Source: Nocardia sp.
Lineage (GTDB): Bacteria; Actinomycetota; Actinomycetes; Mycobacteriales; Mycobacteriaceae
DNA length: 6,462 nucleotides
Direction of reading: 5' to 3'
NCBI GenBank assembly: GCA_013361595.1
Contig: JABFXT010000034.1
Location: forward strand, 1 to 6,462
Position numbers and translations under genes: made by a program. The notes beneath the pieces are model-generated. The model saw only the letters and a list, made by a program, of their open reading frames with translations, had not been told where the DNA came from and searched no databases. How positions within the stretch are numbered: position 1 is the stretch's first letter; each line of letters opens with the position of its first letter. Of this stretch, positions 1 through 4,381 are shown one piece after another.

Positions 1-1
1 T

Positions 2-277
2 GCCCCGCCCGCGGCATCCGATCCGCGGCCGGCGACCACGCGGCCGGTGACCACCGCGCCGCCACCGGCGGCGCCCGCGGCATCACCCGGAGAAGTCTCG
101 CCACCTCGCGAGGTACCCGCTCCTGTCGAAGCTCCTGCTCCGGCCGGGCCGCCCGCTCCTGCCGAGGCTCCTGTTCCCGCGGCGCCGCCCGCGCCTGCCG
201 GGGCTCCTGCTCCCGCGTCCGGCCCCGGGGAGCAGCCCGTGAACGTGGCGCCGGCCCTCCCGGTCCCGGGACCGTAG
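2..277 (+). CDS. C-terminal end of a Pro/Ala-rich protein (5' end outside window)
   Basis: The frame is open from the left edge (first full codon at base 2) to a TAG at 275-277, giving 91 residues of a protein whose start lies outside the window. The visible part is almost entirely Pro and Ala with scattered Gly, Glu, Thr and Val. From 116 on it falls into three degenerate 12-residue units of the type PAPxEAPxPAxP. Third codon positions are nearly all G or C, as expected of a real gene here. Such low-complexity tails are common at the ends of actinobacterial envelope-associated or secreted proteins, or as linkers, but no domain is visible, so no function can be given. A GTG at 47 could start a short 76-residue protein, but the unbroken frame to the window edge makes a longer gene likelier. 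No cysteine or sorting motif is seen. Confidence 0.6.
   Translation, partial: APPAASDPRPATTRPVTTAPPPAAPAASPGEVSPPREVPAPVEAPAPAGPPAPAEAPVPAAPPAPAGAPAPASGPGEQPVNVAPALPVPGP
116..223 (+). repeat. Three degenerate 36-bp in-frame repeats coding PAPxEAPxPAxP
   Basis: Units at about 116-151, 152-187 and 188-223 encode PAPVEAPAPAGP, PAPAEAPVPAAP and PAPAGAPAPASG. The DNA recurs as gctcctg words 36 bp or so apart. The period is a multiple of three, so changes in copy number would keep the frame. Confidence 0.65.
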
Positions 278-336
278 TCCACGCGGTCGAGTGGGGTTCG
301 TCGTCGCCGTTCCGGCGGCCGGCATCCGGGAGAGCT

Positions 337-355
337 GCCGATCAGGTGGATCGGC
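337..355 (+). terminator. Candidate intrinsic terminator hairpin (no U-tract)
   Basis: GCCGATC (337-343) and GATCGGC (349-355) pair perfectly over 7 bp around a 5-nt loop (AGGTG), 60 bp after the stop of the Pro/Ala-rich gene. No run of T follows, which is usual for terminators in high-GC actinobacteria. It could instead be an operator with the two arms as half-sites. The rest of 278-492 shows no convincing gene. Confidence 0.4.
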
Positions 356-479
356 CGGCACTCGGTCCGTCCGTGATCCCGGCGCCCGGCCTGCCCTGCC
401 GCGGCACTCCGATATCGGCGTCATGACGCAGATCACCGAGCGATTCCGCCGGTCCACCCGCATCGCCGCCGCGGCGTCG

Positions 480-485
480 TAAGGT
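480..485 (+). promoter_or_regulatory. -10 box of a probable leaderless promoter for the adenylate cyclase gene
   Basis: TAAGGT fits the actinobacterial TAnnnT -10 consensus and ends 7 nt before the ATG at 493, so transcription would start at or next to the start codon. No good -35 is visible near 455-462. The AAGG inside the same hexamer (481-484, 8 nt from the ATG) could alternatively serve as a weak ribosome binding site. Confidence 0.45.
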
Positions 486-492
486 TTCGGCC

Positions 493-1494
493 ATGGTGTC
501 GCAGGATAGGGCCGAATCGGTGCGATCGGCGGCCGAGGCGAGCCTGCTCGCCGGTCGCCGGCGCTACAACCGCAACGAAGTCGCCGAAAAGGCCGACGTA
601 TCGCCGGATCTCGCCCGGCGGCTGTGGGTATCGCTCGGTTTCCCGGCCAGCGAGGACGACAGCGCGCGGGATTACACCGACGCGGATATCGCGGCTATCC
701 AGCGCTTCCGGGAGGTCGGCATCCTGGCCGGGGCCGACGCCCGTCAGCAGGCCGCCACCGCCCGTACCATCGGGCAGACCATGGCGCGGCTGGCGGAATG
801 GCAGGTCGACCTGGTGCTCGCCGAGATCGATCGGCGCGTCGCCGCGGCCGGAGCGAACGGGGACCACGACCGGATCACCCGCACCGCGACGGCCGAAACG
901 GTGGAATTGCTGGAGGGCCTGCTGTCCTATGCCTGGCGGCGGCATCTCGACGCGGCGCTCGCACGCAATCTCGAGGAGGCCCCGGCCGAGGATTCGACCC
1001 GGGTGCTGGCTGTCGGCTTCGCGGATATGGTCGGCTATACCCGGCTGACCCGGCACCTGCATCCGGACGAACTGTCCACACTGCTGGAAGCCTTCGAGTC
1101 CACCACCAACGACGCCATTGCCGAGAACGGGGGCTGGGTGATCAAGAACGTGGGTGACGAAGTCATGTTCGCGGCCGAATCACCGCTGGCCGCGGCCCGG
1201 ATCGCGCTGGCGCTCCAGGAATCCACCATGACCGTGGGCACGACTCCGGAGCTGCGGGTGGCGCTCGCGTACGGGCCGGTGCTGCAACGTTTCGGCGACC
1301 TGTACGGCTCGGTGGTGAACATCGCCGCCCGGCTCACCGGTGTCGCCCGGCCGGGCACGATCCTGGTGGACGACGGTGCCGCGGCGGCACTGGACGGTGA
1401 GCCGGAACTGAGCATCCGGCATCTGCGCAGTGTGCGGGTGCGCGGGTTCAATCGGTTGCGGCCGCATCTGCTCCGCCGCAACGGGAAATCCTGA
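493..1494 (+). CDS. Class III adenylate cyclase with N-terminal MerR-like regulatory segment
   Basis: This 333-residue protein should convert ATP to cAMP in the cytosol; no membrane segment is visible. The catalytic domain covers about 170-325 and has the full class III set: metal-binding Asp178 (FADMVGYT) and Asp222 (IKNVGDEVMF), adenine-selecting Lys218 and Asp269 (FGDLYGS), and transition-state Asn276 and Arg280 (VVNIAARLTG). The Lys/Asp pair predicts ATP rather than GTP as substrate. Residues 25-66 resemble a MerR-type helix-turn-helix and its following YTDADI helix; residues 67-165 are helical and probably form the rest of a regulatory domain. The layout resembles M. tuberculosis Rv1264, whose N-terminal half inhibits the enzyme and responds to pH, but this protein is shorter (Rv1264 is about 397 residues). 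A similar sensing role is inference. ATG 493 is chosen because it follows a -10-like TAAGGT by 7 nt; a GTG comes directly after it. Enzymatic identity is near certain; the signal is unknown. Confidence 0.93.
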   Translation: MVSQDRAESVRSAAEASLLAGRRRYNRNEVAEKADVSPDLARRLWVSLGFPASEDDSARDYTDADIAAIQRFREVGILAGADARQQAATARTIGQTMARLAEWQVDLVLAEIDRRVAAAGANGDHDRITRTATAETVELLEGLLSYAWRRHLDAALARNLEEAPAEDSTRVLAVGFADMVGYTRLTRHLHPDELSTLLEAFESTTNDAIAENGGWVIKNVGDEVMFAAESPLAAARIALALQESTMTVGTTPELRVALAYGPVLQRFGDLYGSVVNIAARLTGVARPGTILVDDGAAAALDGEPELSIRHLRSVRVRGFNRLRPHLLRRNGKS

Positions 1495-1534
1495 TCCTGC
1501 GGACCGAAATTCTCTGTTTCAGCATATGGGATTT

Positions 1535-1565
1535 CTGACAACGTAAATGGACCGGTGGGTAGGGT
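1535..1565 (+). promoter_or_regulatory. Candidate promoter for the DUF1330 gene, in an AT-rich island
   Basis: The 116-bp gap after the cyclase gene contains the most AT-rich stretch of the window (about 1506-1548). Within it CTGACA (1535-1540) resembles a -35 and TAGGGT (1560-1565) a -10 of the TAnnnT type, with a rather long 19-bp spacer. This would leave a leader of about 40 nt before the ATG at 1611. Readthrough from the cyclase gene is also possible, as I see no clear hairpin after its stop. Confidence 0.3.
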
Positions 1566-1598
1566 CGTCCGGGAGCCGGTCACGGCTCACGGGTGAAT

Positions 1599-1604
1599 AG
1601 GAGA
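1599..1604 (+). promoter_or_regulatory. Ribosome binding site that decides the DUF1330 start
   Basis: AGGAGA lies 6 nt before the ATG at 1611. A GTG at 1593 opens the same frame 18 bp earlier but sits upstream of this site, so 1611 is the likelier start. Confidence 0.75.
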
Positions 1605-1610
1605 TCCAGG

Positions 1611-1898
1611 ATGGCCAAGGGCTATGTCATCGTCACCGAACTGATCAAGGACCCCGCGGGGATGGCCGAATACGGCAAGGCCGCCGGTAAGGCGATGGCC
1701 GCCGGCGTGAAGGTCCTGGCGATCGATACGAAGTTCGAGGTACTCGAAGGGGAATGGCCCGCCACCCAGACTGTGGTGCTGGAATTCGAATCGCCCGAGG
1801 CCGCCCGCGCCTGGTACGAATCCGAGGAGTACCAGGCGGCGATTCCGCTGCGGCAGGCGGCCGCCGACTGCAACGCCGTGATCGTCAACGGCCTGTAG
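1611..1898 (+). CDS. DUF1330 family protein
   Basis: A 95-residue single-domain protein of the DUF1330 family, small proteins with a dimeric alpha/beta-barrel (ferredoxin-like) fold and no settled biochemical role. Visible family features are the opening strand KGYVIVTELIKDP, the central strand TVVLEFESPEAARAWYESE with the conserved W-Y-x-S-E-x-Y pattern around residues 64-71, an Arg shortly after (IPLRQAA), and a closing strand ending VIVNGL. Length matches the family norm of about 95-100 residues. The start is fixed by a good ribosome binding site. It probably has its own promoter in the AT-rich spacer upstream. Its stop lies only 4 bp from the stop of the convergent SHOCT gene. Cytosolic; no signal peptide. 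Function beyond the fold is unknown. Confidence 0.88.
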   Translation: MAKGYVIVTELIKDPAGMAEYGKAAGKAMAAGVKVLAIDTKFEVLEGEWPATQTVVLEFESPEAARAWYESEEYQAAIPLRQAAADCNAVIVNGL

Positions 1899-1902
1899 GC
1901 CG
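1889..1902. terminator. Candidate bidirectional terminator hairpin over the stop codon
   Basis: CGGCC (1889-1893), loop TGTA, GGCCG (1898-1902). The stem spans the TAG of the DUF1330 gene and fills the whole 4-bp gap to the convergent SHOCT gene. Hairpin symmetry makes it usable from both sides. The stem is short (5 bp) and has no T-run, so it may be coincidental in GC-rich DNA. Confidence 0.35.
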
Positions 1903-2232
1903 CTACCGCAACAGCTGGGCCTTGGCCGCCGCGAACTCCTGCTCCGACAGGGCCCCGGAATCACGCAACCGGCCGAGGCGCTCCAGTTTCGCCACCAGAT
2001 CCTCTTCGGACTGCGCGGCCGGTGGCGGCGCCTGCGGTGGCGCGGGCGCGTACTGCTCCGGCTGCTGGTAGGCCTGCTGCTGCTCGGCGTAGGCCTCCTG
2101 CTCGACCGCTCGGCGCTGGGAGCGGCGGTCGAGAGCATTGGTGGTGGCGCGGGCGGTACCCGCGACCACGGCCGTTCGCGCCATCGTGCCGAGCAGCCCC
2201 GGTCGTCCTACGCGTCCTGCCCTGAACACCAT
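1903..2232 (-). CDS. SHOCT domain-containing protein
   Basis: A 109-residue protein in three parts. Residues 9-30 (RPGLLGTMARTAVVAGTARA) form a basic, mildly hydrophobic N-terminal segment often seen in actinobacterial SHOCT proteins; it could associate with membrane or nucleic acid. Residues 41-74 are a Gln/Pro/Ala-rich linker. Residues 75-109 are a SHOCT domain, a short C-terminal helical motif, here with LVAKLERLGRLRDSGALS, then EFAAAKAQLL. SHOCT domains are thought to act in oligomerisation or partner binding; no enzyme activity is expected. ATG 2232 is chosen because AAAGGA lies 6 nt upstream; the open frame extends further, but over the preceding gene. It is the second gene of an operon with the DUF6325-like gene, 13 bp downstream of it, so the two products probably work together. 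The role of the pair is unknown. Confidence 0.85.
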   Translation of the reverse strand: MVFRAGRVGRPGLLGTMARTAVVAGTARATTNALDRRSQRRAVEQEAYAEQQQAYQQPEQYAPAPPQAPPPAAQSEEDLVAKLERLGRLRDSGALSEQEFAAAKAQLLR

Positions 2233-2238
2233 GGCCGG

Positions 2239-2248
2239 TCCTTTCTCA
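2239..2248 (-). promoter_or_regulatory. Ribosome binding site abutting the upstream stop codon
   Basis: On the minus strand the DUF6325-like gene ends in TGA (2248-2246), and the AAAGGA binding site of the SHOCT gene (2244-2239) starts one base later. This packing suggests that ribosomes finishing the first gene promote initiation on the second. Confidence 0.6.
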
Positions 2249-2665
2249 CGAGGCGGCGAGCGCCGCGTCCACGGCGTCGCGCGGAATCTGGACGTGCAGC
2301 GCCAGCTCACCGCCGGCGGCGGACACGGTGGCGCCCAGCCGGCGAGCCCAGGTCTGTTCGAAGACCACCACTACGGCGCAGGTCCCCGGTTCGAGGGTGT
2401 CGCGCACGATATCGAGATCGGCGTCGCTGACCAGCCCGCGCGGATCGACCGACAGCCCGTCGAGTCCCACATCCTGCAAGGGCTCGTCTACTTCGAGCTG
2501 GACGATATCGCCGTCCGCGGTTCGCGCCAGGTAGATCAGGTCGATGATGGTGGCGGCGCCGTGGCCGACCACCGCCCGTAACGCGTCGACCACCGACGGC
2601 GCGACACGTTCTGCGGGAAAGGCCAGAACGGCCAGTTCGACAGGGCCCAGGCGCTCGGTCGTCAT
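2246..2665 (-). CDS. DUF6325 family protein
   Basis: A 139-residue soluble protein matching what I know of the DUF6325 family: an opening GPVELAVLAFPAER strand, a basic middle strand IIDLIYLARTADGDIVQLEVDE, an Asp-rich LVSDADLDIVRDTLEPG helix, the strand CAVVVVFEQTWARRL, and the ending HVQIPRDAVDAALAA. Length is normal for the family. No membrane helix or catalytic motif is visible. ATG 2665 has AGGA 9 nt upstream. The gene is first in a two-gene operon with the SHOCT gene, a neighbourhood I recall as recurrent for this family in actinobacteria; this is from memory, not a search. The Trp in E-x-T-W-A and alternating strand/helix pattern suggest a small alpha/beta ligand or partner-binding fold. 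Biochemical function is unknown. It is transcribed divergently from the epimerase gene across a 171-bp spacer. Confidence 0.8.
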   Translation of the reverse strand: MTTERLGPVELAVLAFPAERVAPSVVDALRAVVGHGAATIIDLIYLARTADGDIVQLEVDEPLQDVGLDGLSVDPRGLVSDADLDIVRDTLEPGTCAVVVVFEQTWARRLGATVSAAGGELALHVQIPRDAVDAALAAS

Positions 2666-2819
2666 GGGTGTCGATCCTGCGCCGGTGCGGGTGGCGGCGC
2701 ATCATCCGATTCGGGTGAAACCTGCTCGGTGTGCGGGTGGCGCACTTCCGGCACCGACCGGCCCGCCGGTTACGCCTGCCGGACGCGGCCACCGCCTTCG
2801 CCGTCGCCGGCGAACCGGG

Positions 2820-2825
2820 AATCTA
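2820..2825 (-). promoter_or_regulatory. Candidate divergent -10 box for the DUF6325/SHOCT operon
   Basis: Read on the minus strand, 2825-2820 is TAGATT, a TAnnnT match. It shares its TA step (2824-2825) with the rightward TAGGCT box of the epimerase gene. Leftward transcription would begin near 2813 and leave a leader of about 150 nt. No better leftward -10 was seen in 2666-2836, but the evidence is only a short motif. Confidence 0.3.
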
Positions 2826-2829
2826 GGCT
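2824..2829 (+). promoter_or_regulatory. -10 box of a probable leaderless promoter for the epimerase gene
   Basis: TAGGCT (TAnnnT) ends 7 nt before the GTG at 2837, the same geometry as before the adenylate cyclase gene. The GGAG just before the GTG (2833-2836) is too close to act as a ribosome binding site, which also favours leaderless translation from this GTG. The -35 region is weak. Confidence 0.5.
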
Positions 2830-2836
2830 GGCGGAG

Positions 2837-3769
2837 GTGACCATCCCCGAACCGACCCCGACCGGCCGTTCGATCGTCCTGGAAACTCCCGGCGCGCATG
2901 CCGAGATCGGTACGGTGGCCGCCGTGCTACGCGGTCTGACCGTCGACGGTGTCGCGGTCACCGAACCGGTCCCGGCGGCGGCCACACCACCGATGGGCGC
3001 CGGTATCGTCCTGGCGCCCTGGCCCAACCGGGTCCGTGACGGTATCTGGATTCTCGACGGGCTGCCGCAGCAGCTCGATATCACCGAGGTGACCCGGTCG
3101 AACGCGATCCACGGGCTGCTGCGCAATACCGACTACGAGATACGGCAGCAGTCCGCGGCCGCGGTGACGCTGGGTGCGCTGATACCCCCGCAGCACGGCT
3201 GGCCTTTCCTGCTCGACACCTGGGTGCGTTACGAATTGCGGTCCGACGGCCTCGCCGTGACCCACGGGGTCGCCAACCACAGCGAACGGGCGGCGCCGTA
3301 CGCGGTGGGCGCGCATCCGTACCTCCGCGTAGGCGCGACGCCGATCGAGGATCTGGTGCTGACGGTGGCCGCGCAGACGTACTTCGAGATCGATGCCCGG
3401 ATGAACCCGGTGGCCGAACATCCGGTCGTGGGCACCCGCTACGACCTGCGTGCCGGAGTGCCGCTCGCCCGGCTGGACCTGGACACACCGTTCGGCGGAG
3501 TCGCGCCCGCGCCCGCGGCCCGGCTCACCGCGCCCGACGGTGCGACGGTCGAACTCGCCTGCGATACCGGATGGGAGTACCTGCAGGTTTTCACACCCCG
3601 GGAGTTCCCGCGCGCGGACGGCAAAGGTCTCGCTGTCGCGCTGGAACCGATGACCGCCCCGCCGGACGCACTGAACTCCGGCCGGGGCCTGCGGCATCTG
3701 GCACCGGGGGAGCGCTGGGCGGGCGGCTGGTCGATCCGCTACACACCGGCTTCGGCGTCCGGCCGGTGA
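2837..3769 (+). CDS. Aldose 1-epimerase (galactose mutarotase-like)
   Basis: A 310-residue cytosolic enzyme expected to interconvert alpha and beta anomers of aldoses. The galactose mutarotase fold and active site are recognisable: Arg65 in APWPNRVRDG, His92 in SNAIHGLLRN, the catalytic acid His160 in VGAHPYLRVG, and the catalytic base Glu270 in VALEPMTAPPDALN. Length fits the family. The frame stays open upstream to a GTG at 2729, but the extra 36 residues (Pro/Arg-rich) look non-coding, and GTG 2837 lies 7 nt after a TAGGCT -10 box, so 2837 is preferred. This ALEPMT/DALNSG subtype is common in actinobacteria as a stand-alone gene, and no galK, galT or other sugar gene lies beside it here, so its natural sugar cannot be named. 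It is transcribed away from the DUF6325/SHOCT operon and followed by decayed sequence. Confidence 0.92.
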   Translation: MTIPEPTPTGRSIVLETPGAHAEIGTVAAVLRGLTVDGVAVTEPVPAAATPPMGAGIVLAPWPNRVRDGIWILDGLPQQLDITEVTRSNAIHGLLRNTDYEIRQQSAAAVTLGALIPPQHGWPFLLDTWVRYELRSDGLAVTHGVANHSERAAPYAVGAHPYLRVGATPIEDLVLTVAAQTYFEIDARMNPVAEHPVVGTRYDLRAGVPLARLDLDTPFGGVAPAPAARLTAPDGATVELACDTGWEYLQVFTPREFPRADGKGLAVALEPMTAPPDALNSGRGLRHLAPGERWAGGWSIRYTPASASGR

Positions 3770-3801
3770 ACCGTACGGCCCGTGGCCGGCGGTGACGGCG
3801 C

Positions 3802-4066
3802 ACGGACTTTCCGACGATCGTGGTCACCGGTGCGATCGGGCCGGTGGGGCGGCAGGTGGTCGCGGCTGTGGCGGCCGGGGGCGCCGGGGTTCGCGCGGTG
3901 ACCCGGCATCCGGCGACGGCACCGGTCGTCGGGGGAGTCGAGAACGTCTCGGCGCTGGATTCCGCGAGCCCGATCGGCGCGGGGTACCGGCGGTTGGAAG
4001 ACCGGGCCGCCGACAGACTGCTGCGACGGTGAATGGGTCACCGACCATCTCGAATTGTTCCGTTGA
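3802..4066 (+). pseudogene. Remnant of an NmrA-type NAD(P)-binding (atypical SDR) protein
   Basis: Frame 1 from about 3802 reads FPTIVVTGAIGPVGRQVV and then GVRAVTRHPATAPVV, clearly the N-terminal Rossmann strand-loop-helix (TGAxGxVGR) and second strand (VRAxTRxPxTA) of NmrA/NAD(P)H-binding family proteins. The codon where ATG is expected (3802) is ACG, with an in-frame stop 9 bp before it (3793-3795); only an internal GTG at 3820 could start this frame. After some 60 residues the match fades, and the frame ends at TGA 4030-4032. The next frame over (4025-4066) reads DGEWVTDHLELFR then TGA, resembling the usual C-terminus of the same family (x-W-x-x-D-H-x-x-x-F-R). Intact members are about 280-300 residues, so roughly 200 residues of the middle are missing and the frame is shifted. 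A genuine 70-residue protein from GTG 3820 cannot be excluded but looks unlikely. The parent probably bound NAD(P). Confidence 0.7.
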
Positions 4067-4079
4067 ACGGGTGCGACCG

Positions 4080-4314
4080 CCAACCGTTTCGTGTGATCCG
4101 CCGAGCCGGTCGGATTCAACGTTGCCGGTCACGCCGGATCTCCGCCGCGACAACCTCGAGCGCGGCACACTCGGTTCGCCCGCGGCGATCTCGGTTTCCA
4201 CGGTGATCGCCGGCAGCACTGTCCAGCCCAGCGGCTACACAGCGTTCGACGGCTTCGACACTTCCGAAACGGGCATGTCGCCCCGGTCCGGCGCCGGCCG
4301 CGGCGAGCCGGCGT
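4080..4314 (-). pseudogene. C-terminal remnant of a LysR-type transcriptional regulator
   Basis: Read on the minus strand, three frames together give the end of a LysR effector-binding domain. Frame A (about 4314-4221) gives LAAAGAGP then RFGSVEAVERCVAAGL. The next frame (4219-4175) gives VLPAITVETEIAAGE. Frame A resumes (4169-4128) with CAALEVVAAEIRRD and stops at TGA 4118-4116. The third frame (4098-4084) gives DHTKR, as in the usual H-x-K-R-W-L-S-P-A region. LysR proteins typically read GSVEAVxRxVAAGLGxxxLPxxxVxxE in one frame, so there are indels near 4220 and 4172 and a third lesion near 4116. The DNA-binding N-terminal two thirds are absent: only 67 bp separate the remnant from the MFS start. 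It lies tail to tail with the NmrA-type remnant. Frame assembly was done by eye; the SVEAVERCVAAGL and LPAITVE blocks are the strongest evidence. Confidence 0.65.
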
Positions 4315-4367
4315 GATCGTGGAGCAATCGGCAGCAACGGGCACGGGCGCCTCGCCGGGCCCGCGCC

Positions 4368-4375
4368 GGAGAGGG
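4368..4375 (+). promoter_or_regulatory. Ribosome binding site of the MFS gene
   Basis: GGAGAGGG with its GAGG core 7 nt before the ATG at 4382 supports that start. No convincing promoter was found in the 60 bp upstream; it may lie inside the decayed LysR sequence. Confidence 0.65.
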
Positions 4376-4381
4376 TGATCT

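Noticed and set aside
291..482. Short + strand frame (63 codons), or its shorter version from ATG 423, just before the cyclase gene
   Set aside because: No ribosome binding site, no family resemblance, and it overlaps the hairpin at 337-355; its TAA is better read as part of the TAAGGT -10 box.
433..1062. Open frame of 209 codons on the minus strand opposite the adenylate cyclase
   Set aside because: Antisense to the cyclase with no domain; high GC3 in the sense gene keeps the antisense frame free of stops.
1516..1542. Possible cAMP-receptor (CRP/GlxR) operator next to the cyclase gene, from TGT...ACA ends
   Set aside because: The half-sites do not match TGTGA-N6-TCACA and the spacing is wrong; only the outer three bases agree.
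2233..2310. N-terminal extension of the SHOCT protein to 2310
   Set aside because: It would overlap the end of the DUF6325 gene by 65 bp; ATG 2232 has a good binding site at the right distance.
2729..2836. N-terminal extension of the epimerase from GTG 2729
   Set aside because: The extra 36 residues are Pro/Arg-rich and unlike the family; the promoter-like box at 2824-2829 and the GTG at 2837 fit better.
2927..3697. Open frame of 256 codons on the minus strand opposite the epimerase
   Set aside because: Antisense to the epimerase, whose active-site residues are all on +; the antisense product shows no recognisable motif.
4116..4337. A real 73-residue minus-strand protein from ATG 4337
   Set aside because: Its middle matches LysR only when frames are switched, and it has no family of its own; better explained as a pseudogene segment.
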